Source of the DNA: an uncultured Eubacteriales bacterium
GTDB lineage: Bacteria > Bacillota > Clostridia > Oscillospirales > Ruminococcaceae
Reading direction: 5' to 3'
NCBI GenBank assembly: GCA_959605275.1
Contig: CAUHFD010000169.1
Location: forward strand, 1-6,427
Length of the DNA: 6,427 bases
The position numbers and the translations under genes were made by a program. Shown one piece after another: positions 1 through 3,739 of the stretch. The notes beneath the pieces were generated by a model, which saw only the letters and a list, made by a program, of their open reading frames with translations, was not told the origin of the DNA and made no database searches. How positions within the stretch are numbered: position 1 is the stretch's first letter; each line of letters starts with the position of its first letter.

Positions 1-154
1 CACTCATTTGATTCCATTGATCAAATTTTCGATTATATGAATGCAGCTTTCCGACTGCCTCCAAAGACAAGCAGAATACCATTTCAAAATGGGGAACCAG
101 CCCGCTAACCGGTTCCCTCTTTAAAGCCTTTATAAATCGCTCTTTATGCGTCAT
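1..154 (-). CDS. UROD-superfamily (corrinoid methyltransferase-like) protein, N-terminal part
   Basis: Only the first 51 codons are in the window; the gene runs off the left edge. The protein begins MTHKERFIKALKREPVSG and continues with VPHFEMVF, the usual opening of the uroporphyrinogen decarboxylase superfamily (MTxxERFxxAL, then the strand that starts the TIM barrel). In anaerobic Firmicutes most such proteins are not haem enzymes but cobamide-dependent methyltransferases (MtaA/MtbA/MtgB-like) or demethylases; which applies cannot be told here because the metal-binding region is missing. The start is the ATG at 154-152, preceded by AAAAGGGGAA about 10 nt upstream; the ATG further up closes after eight codons. 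The same opening motif occurs in the gene at 5434, so the window is bracketed by two members of the family facing outward. A near-consensus promoter lies about 65 nt upstream. Family assignment is fairly sure, substrate unknown. Confidence 0.8.
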   Translation of the reverse strand, partial: MTHKERFIKALKREPVSGLVPHFEMVFCLSLEAVGKLHSYNRKFDQWNQMS

Positions 155-222
155 ACAAAACAATTCCCCTTTTTCATTCTTACGGACTGGCAGTACGATC
201 AAAAAGGCAAATCCAAATCCAT

Positions 223-238
223 TTGCAGTATACCGCAA
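223..238. promoter_or_regulatory. Candidate operator dyad over the -10 box
   Basis: TTGCAGTATACCGCAA pairs with its own reverse complement at 14 of 16 positions (7 of 8 base pairs) and covers the whole -10 element of the promoter at 227-255, where a repressor would block polymerase. A dyad this good is expected a couple of times by chance in a window of this size, so its position, not its score, is the argument. No regulator for it is identified here. Confidence 0.3.
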
Positions 239-255
239 GGCTTGTTTTTTGTCAA
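227..255 (-). promoter_or_regulatory. Sigma-A promoter of the left UROD-family gene
   Basis: On the minus strand a perfect -35 box TTGACA (255-250) is followed after exactly 17 nt by TATACT (232-227), one base from consensus. Predicted transcription start is near 219-220, giving a leader of about 65 nt before the ATG at 154. This is the best promoter match in the window. Its -10 box lies inside a dyad (223-238) that may be an operator, and a second dyad GATAT-N6-ATATC (261-276) sits just upstream of the -35 box. Confidence 0.8.
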
Positions 256-528
256 TAGGCGATATCCGGAAATATCACCGGCTGTTTCGAGGTAATAGTA
301 CAGGTTTCTCTTTAATGCCGAATGCAATCAGTCACTATGGTTATCATGGCTATTGTCTGCTGTTTGCGGAAATGTCTTTCCGTCTTGATTTCAAACAACG
401 GCTTGGTACAGGGCTCTGTTATTGTTATAGGGGTTCTCCTCGCGGGTTGCGGAAGTGTAATCTTCTCCTGATACCAAATGACCGTATTCACGTTAATCAC
501 CATTTTCCCTTTCAATATTAATTATTTT
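256..528. other. Gene-poor stretch, possibly decayed coding DNA
   Basis: Apart from the promoter of the left gene, about 300 bases hold no gene that can be supported. Open frames exist on both strands (plus 249-521 from a TTG, minus 312-515) but neither has a ribosome-binding site or recognisable protein sequence. A third minus-strand frame at about 391-493 reads GHLVSGEDYTSATREENPYN, which looks more protein-like, then hits a stop; it may be a scrap of an old gene, but no family was recognised. Confidence 0.35.
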
Positions 529-560
529 ATTAGCTTTTATACAACAGCTAATCTTTTTTT
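529..560 (+). terminator. Rho-independent terminator reading plus strand
   Basis: ATTAGCT (529-535) and AGCTAAT (546-552) form a 7-bp stem with a 10-nt loop, followed by C and seven Ts (554-560). Polarity is clear: read on the minus strand the stem is followed by AAAATAATT, not a U-tract. It therefore ends plus-strand transcripts, although no convincing plus-strand gene lies to its left. The TAG stop of the minus-strand zinc-ribbon gene (550-548) falls inside the stem. The stem is AT-rich and only moderately stable. Confidence 0.55.
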
Positions 561-832
561 ATGATCGGTGCAAACAACAGCTGCAAAACAGTAAACAGTA
601 CAAAGGAGGGGATCAGCAGCAATGCGACAATTTCTATTTTTACATCAAATAAAACAAGCAAAAACACCAAAAAGGAAGGCAACAAAAAAAGATTGGACCA
701 TTTTGTGGAAATTGTGAACTGATTGCCGCAAACCTTGCATCTTTTCCAACATCGATGATCAATTTTTGCTTTTTCCCGATAAGAAATTTTAGCGCCGCAA
801 TAAGGACATATGTTGTTAGCTTTTTTCATCAT
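548..832 (-). CDS. Small double-CxxC zinc-ribbon membrane protein
   Basis: The 94-residue product has a short cytoplasmic zinc-ribbon head and two membrane helices. The metal site is two CxxC pairs, CPYC (residues 9-12) and CKVC (32-35), 19 residues apart, with an extra Cys28 between them. This resembles the small Firmicute family annotated as 'CXXC-20-CXXC' zinc-finger proteins, though the spacing is one short, so membership is only suggested. Hydrophobic segments at about 47-63 and 68-86 are followed by a lysine-rich end. The start is chosen at the ATG at 832-830 because GGAAAGGG (842-849) lies 9 nt upstream; a TTG at 856 would add eight residues but sits upstream of that site. It probably has its own promoter at 917-944. 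Function of the family is unknown; a membrane-bound regulator or envelope accessory role is a guess. Confidence 0.7.
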   Translation of the reverse strand: MMKKANNICPYCGAKISYREKAKIDHRCWKRCKVCGNQFTISTKWSNLFLLPSFLVFLLVLFDVKIEIVALLLIPSFVLFTVLQLLFAPIIKKD

Positions 833-916
833 TACGGTCATCCCTTTCCAACGCAAACCCCTTAATAGTCAATTGCTTTCCGGTCTTAATTTTAACTGCT
901 TATCCCTTCATTACAA

Positions 917-944
917 TTTATACCGCATACGTTTTATTTCTCAA
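917..944 (-). promoter_or_regulatory. Putative promoter of the zinc-ribbon gene
   Basis: Minus strand: TTGAGA (944-939), 16-nt spacer, TATAAA (922-917), five of six matches each. Leader to the ATG at 832 would be about 78 nt. The -10 box is preceded by TGCGG, giving the 9-mer TGCGGTATA that also occurs over the -10 box of the promoter at 227-255. Confidence 0.5.
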
Positions 945-975
945 ATTTACCAGTATTCTCATTAAACAAACTTTC

Positions 976-1292
976 TTAACCTTCCCTCAGCATCGGACAA
1001 GGATTGTCGAAATCCAATTCGTTCCTATTGTATATGCTGGTACTGCCAATCTGATACATCTACTCTTTCCAACCACCACTCATCATTTTCGCCGGCATTA
1101 TCGGTATAATCATACTAGAACACATTTACGCCACTGGGGGGTGGAGGAATCTTTGACCGTCGCGCATTTTCGGTTGGAGCTTGCCTTGGACATCAGCCGA
1201 TATGAACCGTCGCCGTTGTTAATGATTGTCCGGTGCTGGGCGTGGGGAAGGAGAGGGGCGGGGTTGCCGCCCCTTTCCTTAATTATTCCCAT
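976..1292 (-). pseudogene. Ricin-B-lectin domain remnant, copy 1 (frameshifted, internal stops)
   Basis: The first minus-strand frame (1292-1110) reads AQHRTIINNGDGSYRLMSKA and then KCATVKDSST, which matches the ricin-type carbohydrate-binding (beta-trefoil) pattern 'AQQWxIxNxGDGxYRLxSK...LTVKDSST'. A run of six Cs (plus-strand Gs, 1136-1141) breaks the frame; one base fewer restores the reading into SGVNVF, then a TAG (1117-1115) where the pattern expects Q, then YDYTDNAGENDEWWLERV, the classic end of such a repeat. A further TAG follows at 1027-1025, and a third frame continues YNRNELDFDNPCPML to a stop at 978-976. The parent was presumably a secreted lectin-bearing protein. The remnant begins directly after the stop of the 137-residue gene (its first ATG overlaps that gene's last codons), has no signal peptide and no ribosome-binding site. 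Several independent lesions make a sequencing error an unlikely sole explanation. Confidence 0.75.
1208..1283 (-). repeat. Diverged ~75-bp repeat, unit 1
   Basis: Read on the minus strand, this begins TAAGGAAAGGGGCGGCAACC and ends with GGACAATCATTAACAAC. Unit 2 lies at about 1818-1891 in the same orientation. The first part (GGGGCGG, 5-nt loop, CCGCCCC at 1255-1273) can fold into a GC-rich hairpin; it has no U-tract on either strand, so it is not called a terminator. The repeat is the conserved core of the two lectin remnants plus the junction in front of them. Confidence 0.6.
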
Positions 1293-1696
1293 TCCCCATT
1301 ATAATTTTTTGACTTGCCATTTTCATAAACAACTTTTTCTACGCCGGCTCCTTTTAATACAACTTTAGACACTTTTTGCTCGGTTTCCGCTGAAAGAATA
1401 GTTGGTATATCAAATAATTCCCCTCCAAAAGTTACGGTCTTAATGCCCATATACAGTACATCTTCTTGAACATAATAGTCATATCCCCATAAATGTATAA
1501 AGTTCGTTCTCGGATAAAAATATACATCAACTTTGTTGTCCTGTACATCTATTCCTTGATATGACAATCCGCTTTTAGGATTAGTACAAAAATAGTAATC
1601 AAAATATTTCCAACAGAAACGATCAAAAATTACAATTGAAACAAGTATTGCGACAATAACAGAAATTGCAATAATAATTATCTTCGATTTTTTCAT
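1283..1696 (-). CDS. Membrane-anchored extracytoplasmic protein, unknown family
   Basis: The 137-residue product begins MKKSKIIIIAISVIVAIL, a lysine-rich start followed by one hydrophobic helix (about residues 5-25) without a clear cleavage site or lipobox, so it is probably an N-terminally anchored protein with about 110 residues outside the membrane. The outer part is rich in aromatic residues and beta-forming stretches (VDVYFYPRTNF, YDYYV, VTFGGELFDI, VSKVVLKGAGVEKVVYENGK) and carries Cys28 and Cys37. No family was recognised. Start: ATG at 1696 with AAGGAAGG (1705-1712) 8 nt upstream. That ribosome-binding site overlaps the stop codon of the second ricin remnant, and the gene's own end runs into the first remnant, so it is sandwiched between lectin debris. 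No convincing promoter of its own was seen; it may be read through from 2898. Clearly open and well initiated, so probably functional. Confidence 0.7.
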   Translation of the reverse strand: MKKSKIIIIAISVIVAILVSIVIFDRFCWKYFDYYFCTNPKSGLSYQGIDVQDNKVDVYFYPRTNFIHLWGYDYYVQEDVLYMGIKTVTFGGELFDIPTILSAETEQKVSKVVLKGAGVEKVVYENGKSKNYNGEWE

Positions 1697-1711
1697 CTAT
1701 CATGCCTTCCT

Positions 1712-1885
1712 TTATTGTTGAGGATTATCATCAGATCTATCAATAAATACCCCATTTTCTACAAAGCCAATGGGAGTGACTCTGGTTAAAATCCTGCCAT
1801 ACGAGCCGTAATTGTTGTTTATGATTATCCACTGTTGGGCATTGGGGGGTTGAGAGGAACGGGAGGCAGGGTTGCCGCCCCTTCC
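1712..1885 (-). pseudogene. Ricin-B-lectin domain remnant, copy 2
   Basis: A 57-codon minus-strand frame with no start codon contains NAQQWIIINNNYGSYGRI, the 'NAQQWxIxNxxxGSYRI' core of a ricin-B-lectin repeat, then diverges into VTPIGFVENGVFIDRSDD and stops at 1714-1712. It is related to copy 1 at DNA level: both open with the shared block AAGGGGCGGCAACCC directly behind the stop of a small membrane-protein frame, both encode GGNPA about ten residues before the AQQW/AQHR core, and both share an almost identical AATCAT(A/T)AACAAC. It has neither a ribosome-binding site nor an export signal. It could be the torn-off end of the exported protein whose start survives at 2692, or an independent paralogue. 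Confidence 0.65.
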
Positions 1886-1891
1886 TTATTC
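1818..1891 (-). repeat. Diverged ~75-bp repeat, unit 2
   Basis: Same-orientation partner of the unit at 1208-1283: minus-strand AATAAGGAAGGGGCGGCAAC at one end and GGATAATCATAAACAAC at the other. The middle differs by small insertions and substitutions, but the reading frame of the NPA...AQQW segment is kept, which points to old duplication of coding DNA, not a mobile repeat. Confidence 0.55.
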
Positions 1892-1982
1892 AACTGATAT
1901 TATTCAGCTGGAGTAGGATAAGAACAGCAAACAAGCATGAAAAAATGATGACGGTTTTCTTAGAATGTTCAATGAACATCAT
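1890..1982 (-). CDS. 30-residue hydrophobic membrane peptide or truncated export leader
   Basis: MMFIEHSKKTVIIFSCLFAV followed by LILLQLNNIS and a TGA. The peptide has a charged start and one hydrophobic segment (about residues 10-26), as in a signal anchor or a small membrane peptide. A ribosome-binding site AAAGGGG (1987-1993) precedes two adjacent ATGs; the second (1979) has the better spacing (7 nt against 4). The start lies inside the last codons of the 148-residue membrane protein (14-nt overlap), so translational coupling is likely. Immediately after the stop comes ricin remnant 2, so this may be the surviving export leader of the protein that once carried that domain. A genuine small peptide is the alternative. 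Confidence 0.45.
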   Translation of the reverse strand: MMFIEHSKKTVIIFSCLFAVLILLQLNNIS

Positions 1983-2415
1983 ATTTCCCCTTTCTCAATT
2001 GTATTTTACCAAGCCTGTGGGCGACAAACATCATCACATAAACTATTATGATTAATATAATTCCTGTAGCCCGATAATCAAATAACCTCAATATTGGTGT
2101 AAGCGGCGTTAAGAAGGCCATGCTTGGCATGATAAAAATATATTTCCAGATTGCCTGTGAACTTCGAAATATCATTCCCAATAAAGTAGTAACCAATACA
2201 ATACAAAATAAAAAGGAAATTAACAGGAGATAACCATTGCTATATCCATAGAAAAATGATGTCAACAACAGAAAACAAATATAAAATACAGATAGAACCA
2301 TTTTTATAGGATAATCACGATTGCTTTCACCCCAATTTAAGTAAAAGCAGATGAGATACAATACGATGGTGATTAATAATAAAAACGGCTGGATTTTTTT
2401 TGTTATTTGTAGCAT
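1969..2415 (-). CDS. Multi-pass membrane protein, unknown function
   Basis: A 148-residue, very hydrophobic product with four to five predicted membrane segments (about residues 9-27, 37-57, 61-82, 90-106 and 117-134), short loops and a basic C-terminal tail (HRLGKIQLRKGKYDVH). No conserved catalytic residues or family signature were recognised; small proteins of this kind are often immunity, transporter-accessory or uncharacterised envelope proteins. The start is the ATG at 2415: a strong AAAGGAGG (2422-2429) lies 6 nt upstream. A GTG at 2463 would add 16 residues but falls within the hairpin in front of the gene, so it was rejected. It ends overlapping the 30-residue peptide frame. Expression probably depends on the minus-strand promoter at 2870-2898, which also reads through the broken exported gene. 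Confidence 0.65.
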   Translation of the reverse strand: MLQITKKIQPFLLLITIVLYLICFYLNWGESNRDYPIKMVLSVFYICFLLLTSFFYGYSNGYLLLISFLFCIVLVTTLLGMIFRSSQAIWKYIFIMPSMAFLTPLTPILRLFDYRATGIILIIIVYVMMFVAHRLGKIQLRKGKYDVH

Positions 2416-2421
2416 AAGAGT

Positions 2422-2429
2422 CCTCCTTT
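2422..2429 (-). promoter_or_regulatory. Ribosome-binding site deciding the start of the 148-residue membrane protein
   Basis: Minus-strand AAAGGAGG, 6 nt before ATG 2415, directly adjoining the base of the hairpin at 2430-2466. The placement suggests that the hairpin influences ribosome access or protects the messenger's translated end. Confidence 0.75.
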
Positions 2430-2466
2430 GCTGTGCCTTTCTACGCTTTGCACAGAAAGACACAGC
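2430..2466 (-). promoter_or_regulatory. 13-bp leader hairpin abutting the ribosome-binding site
   Basis: In minus-strand RNA GCUGUGUCUUUCU (2466-2454) pairs with AGAAAGGCACAGC (2442-2430) over 13 positions around an 11-nt loop. Twelve are Watson-Crick pairs and one is a U·G wobble; in plus-strand RNA that position would be a C·A mismatch, so the structure favours the minus-strand transcript. No U-tract follows, so it is not a terminator. The stem ends exactly where AAAGGAGG begins. Confidence 0.6.
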
Positions 2467-2507
2467 AATTTCACTGATTTACGAAATTGTCTTATCTGAA
2501 TCTTTTA

Positions 2508-2692
2508 TTATCCCTGGTTTGGAACGTTTGACGTCACTTTGATCATGTAATTTTCAGCTTGTGTTTTCGGGGTAATGCTGCCGATTCCGAATCATTACCG
2601 ATTTCTTCTGCCGAAGCAGATAAAACATTGATTAACAAGGATAATGCGAGTAAAGAGGATATCCATATTTTTCGTTTATGAAATCTTTTCAT
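2508..2692 (-). pseudogene. Exported protein, N-terminal remnant with frameshift
   Basis: A clear Sec signal peptide opens the frame: MKRFHKRKIWISSLLALSLL then INVLSASA, with likely cleavage after SASA (residue 28) before EEIGNDSES. A ribosome-binding site AGAAAGG (2702-2708) stands 9 nt before ATG 2692. In frame the protein ends after 49 codons (TGA 2545-2543). Around codon 37 another frame takes over with SITPKTQAENYMIKVTSNVP and closes at a double TAA at 2510, which looks like the original continuation after a frameshift. The body of the protein is missing. It is the first frame behind the divergent promoter at 2870-2898 and may once have been the exported lectin protein of which only domain scraps remain further along. 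A genuine 49-residue secreted peptide is possible but less likely. Confidence 0.6.
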
Positions 2693-2868
2693 ATTACCAA
2701 TCCTTTCTGCTAACATCATTTTTTGTCTTAAAATCCCCGTTATTAATCAAAGTGCGAAATTGGTATCACCTCTGGATCATAAATATTAGTATTTTATATC
2801 TACGCGGAAGAAGTTCCGGCAATATTACTTGTTTTTGTATATAATTACATTTGCAATTGTGCTATGTT
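2693..2868. other. Long leader of the minus-strand transcript
   Basis: About 165-170 nt separate the predicted minus-strand start (near 2862) from the ATG at 2692. The stretch has no open frame of note on either strand and only a small CGGAA-CTTC-TTCCG stem on the minus strand (plus positions about 2808-2821). No riboswitch was recognised. Confidence 0.4.
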
Positions 2869-2880
2869 TATGATATCATA
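2869..2880. promoter_or_regulatory. Candidate PadR operator (perfect palindrome)
   Basis: TATGATATCATA is a perfect 12-bp palindrome covering the -10 box of the minus-strand promoter. Ten bases of it and its flank (GATATCATAT, 2872-2881) recur at 2957-2966 over the -10 box of the PadR operon promoter. PadR proteins typically bind AT-rich dyads in their own promoter region, so this is a reasonable operator, but no binding data can be seen in sequence. Confidence 0.45.
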
Positions 2881-2898
2881 TCAATATAAAGATGTCAA
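2870..2898 (-). promoter_or_regulatory. Divergent minus-strand promoter
   Basis: Minus strand: perfect -35 TTGACA (2898-2893), 17-nt spacer, -10 TATCAT (2875-2870). The -10 box sits within the perfect 12-bp palindrome TATGATATCATA (2869-2880). It would drive the degraded string of envelope genes toward 1283. Its -35 lies 38 bp from the -35 of the plus-strand PadR promoter, and both promoters share the 9-nt block GATATCATA over their -10 boxes. Confidence 0.65.
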
Positions 2899-2901
2899 CA
2901 A

Positions 2902-2937
2902 TATTTTGTAATATATAGTATTTTGTTGTATAGTATT
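2902..2937 (+). repeat. Short direct repeat between the divergent promoters
   Basis: TATTTTGTAATATATAG (2902-2918) is followed at once by the similar TATTTTGTTGTATAG (2919-2933); the 9-mer TATAGTATT occurs at 2914-2922 and again at 2929-2937, 15 nt apart. It fills the space between the two -35 boxes. It could be a second regulator site or simply AT-rich low-complexity DNA. Confidence 0.35.
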
Positions 2938-2964
2938 GACGTAATTTGTCAAATGCGATATCAT
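2936..2964 (+). promoter_or_regulatory. Promoter of the PadR operon with overlapping dyad
   Basis: Plus strand: TTGACG (2936-2941), 17-nt spacer, TATCAT (2959-2964). Predicted start near 2971, so the leader is only about 16 nt and the ribosome-binding site is at its very 5' end. An inverted repeat TTGAC-N7-GTCAA (2936-2940 and 2948-2952) overlaps the -35 box and spacer. Both it and the GATATCATAT block (2957-2966) are candidates for autoregulation by the PadR protein encoded immediately downstream. Confidence 0.65.
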
Positions 2965-2986
2965 ATTATAAAAAGGGGCAGTATCT

Positions 2987-3355
2987 ATGGGGATTACAGA
3001 AGGATTAAAGCGCGGTACAGTAGAATTGATGCTGTTAACCTTATTAAAAGATGAAGATATGTACGGTTATCAGCTTTCACAAGAGTTAGAAATCCGCAGC
3101 AAGGGATTGTTTCTGCTTCAAGAAGGTTCTATGTATCCCACCCTTTATCGCATGCTCGAAAAAGGACTGGTATCCGACCGGATAGAAAAGGTCGGAAAAC
3201 GTCGGACAAGAGTATATTACCACATAGAGCCCAAGGGGGTAGAATATTTAAAAACTATCAAGAGGGAATATTGTTCTTTAAACCGTGGTGTTTTAAATGT
3301 TCTGGGAATAGCAAAATTGGAGGAATTGCTAGATGACAACGACAACGAAACCTAG
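2987..3355 (+). CDS. PadR-family transcriptional repressor
   Basis: A 122-residue winged-helix DNA-binding protein. The family signature is complete: an N-terminal helix with GTVELMLLTLL (residues 10-20), MYGYQLSQEL (25-34), the recognition region with LQEGSMYPTLYRMLEKGLV (44-62), and the wing RRTRVYYHIEPKG (72-84), followed by a short C-terminal helix that would serve dimerisation. The length fits the short PadR subfamily. Start: ATG 2987 with AAAAGGGG 8 nt upstream. It is the first gene of a three-gene operon; its last 23 nt overlap the HAAS-type gene, so translation is probably coupled. PadR regulators next to HAAS/DUF1700-type membrane proteins are a common Firmicute pairing that responds to envelope conditions or small toxic compounds. 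Dyads over the promoter suggest autorepression, and the mirrored divergent promoter suggests control of the minus-strand genes too. Ligand unknown. Confidence 0.93.
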   Translation: MGITEGLKRGTVELMLLTLLKDEDMYGYQLSQELEIRSKGLFLLQEGSMYPTLYRMLEKGLVSDRIEKVGKRRTRVYYHIEPKGVEYLKTIKREYCSLNRGVLNVLGIAKLEELLDDNDNET

Positions 3356-3722
3356 TGAAAAAGAATTGACGGATTATTACAGAAAAATTGAGAAAGCGTT
3401 ACCCTGTTCAGCAGAAACAAAAAAGAAAATCCTGTTTGATTTGAAAAGCAACATCGCGGAATATTTTGACGAATATCCGGAAGCTGAAATGTCTGATATT
3501 ATCAATCATTTCGGAACTCCCGATCTGTTCGCTTCAGAATATGTAGCAAGCTTGGAGGATGCAGAGCTAAACAAAAAAGTACATAAATCCAAATGGATCA
3601 AACGGGGAGTTATCATTGCTGTAGCAGTTGTTGTTTTGCTTACAGCAATAACGACGATATGGATTATAGCAGAAAACCACAAGGCAGCAGATTATTATTA
3701 TCAGGAAGATATTATTGAATAA
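3333..3722 (+). CDS. HAAS/DUF1700-like single-pass membrane protein
   Basis: A 129-residue product with an N-terminal helical domain (about residues 9-78) facing the cytoplasm and one membrane helix (about 91-113), leaving a short outer tail rich in Tyr, Asp and Glu. The domain has the pattern of the HAAS/DUF1700 group: YYRKIEKAL near the start, a middle 'ILFDLKSNIAEYF', and the closing HFGTPDLFASEY (59-70), equivalent to the 'LGxPxxxAxEY' box. It also resembles proteins annotated DUF6120; the exact family name is not certain. Such proteins are encoded beside PadR regulators and are thought to act as membrane partners, but their mechanism is not established. Start: ATG 3333 with GGAGG 9 nt upstream, inside the end of the PadR frame, so coupled. 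The gap to the next gene is only 17 nt. Confidence 0.8.
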   Translation: MTTTTKPSEKELTDYYRKIEKALPCSAETKKKILFDLKSNIAEYFDEYPEAEMSDIINHFGTPDLFASEYVASLEDAELNKKVHKSKWIKRGVIIAVAVVVLLTAITTIWIIAENHKAADYYYQEDIIE

Positions 3723-3739
3723 TTTAAAGGAGATTAATT

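Noticed and set aside
312..515. 67-codon minus-strand frame
   Set aside because: Has an ATG but no family pattern, no good ribosome-binding site, and another minus frame in the same DNA looks more protein-like; possible decayed DNA only.
249..521. 90-codon plus-strand frame from a TTG
   Set aside because: No ribosome-binding site, start lies within the promoter of the minus-strand gene, and the protein has no recognisable pattern.
833..856. TTG start extending the zinc-ribbon protein by eight residues
   Set aside because: It is upstream of the GGAAAGGG ribosome-binding site that serves the ATG at 832.
1254..1274. GC-rich hairpin (GGGGCGG / CCGCCCC) as a terminator
   Set aside because: No U-tract on either strand; part of the diverged repeat that covers the lectin remnant.
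1141..1368. 75-codon plus-strand frame
   Set aside because: Lies opposite the ricin remnant and the 137-residue gene, both better supported; starts inside a decayed domain with no ribosome-binding site.
2416..2463. GTG start extending the membrane protein by 16 residues
   Set aside because: Falls inside the leader hairpin, with AAAGGAGG placed perfectly for the later ATG.
2351..2542. 63-codon plus-strand frame
   Set aside because: Opposite the membrane-protein gene and its hairpin; product has no pattern and no ribosome-binding site.
2644..2844. 66-codon plus-strand frame
   Set aside because: Runs opposite the signal-peptide remnant and the leader of the minus transcript; no ribosome-binding site.
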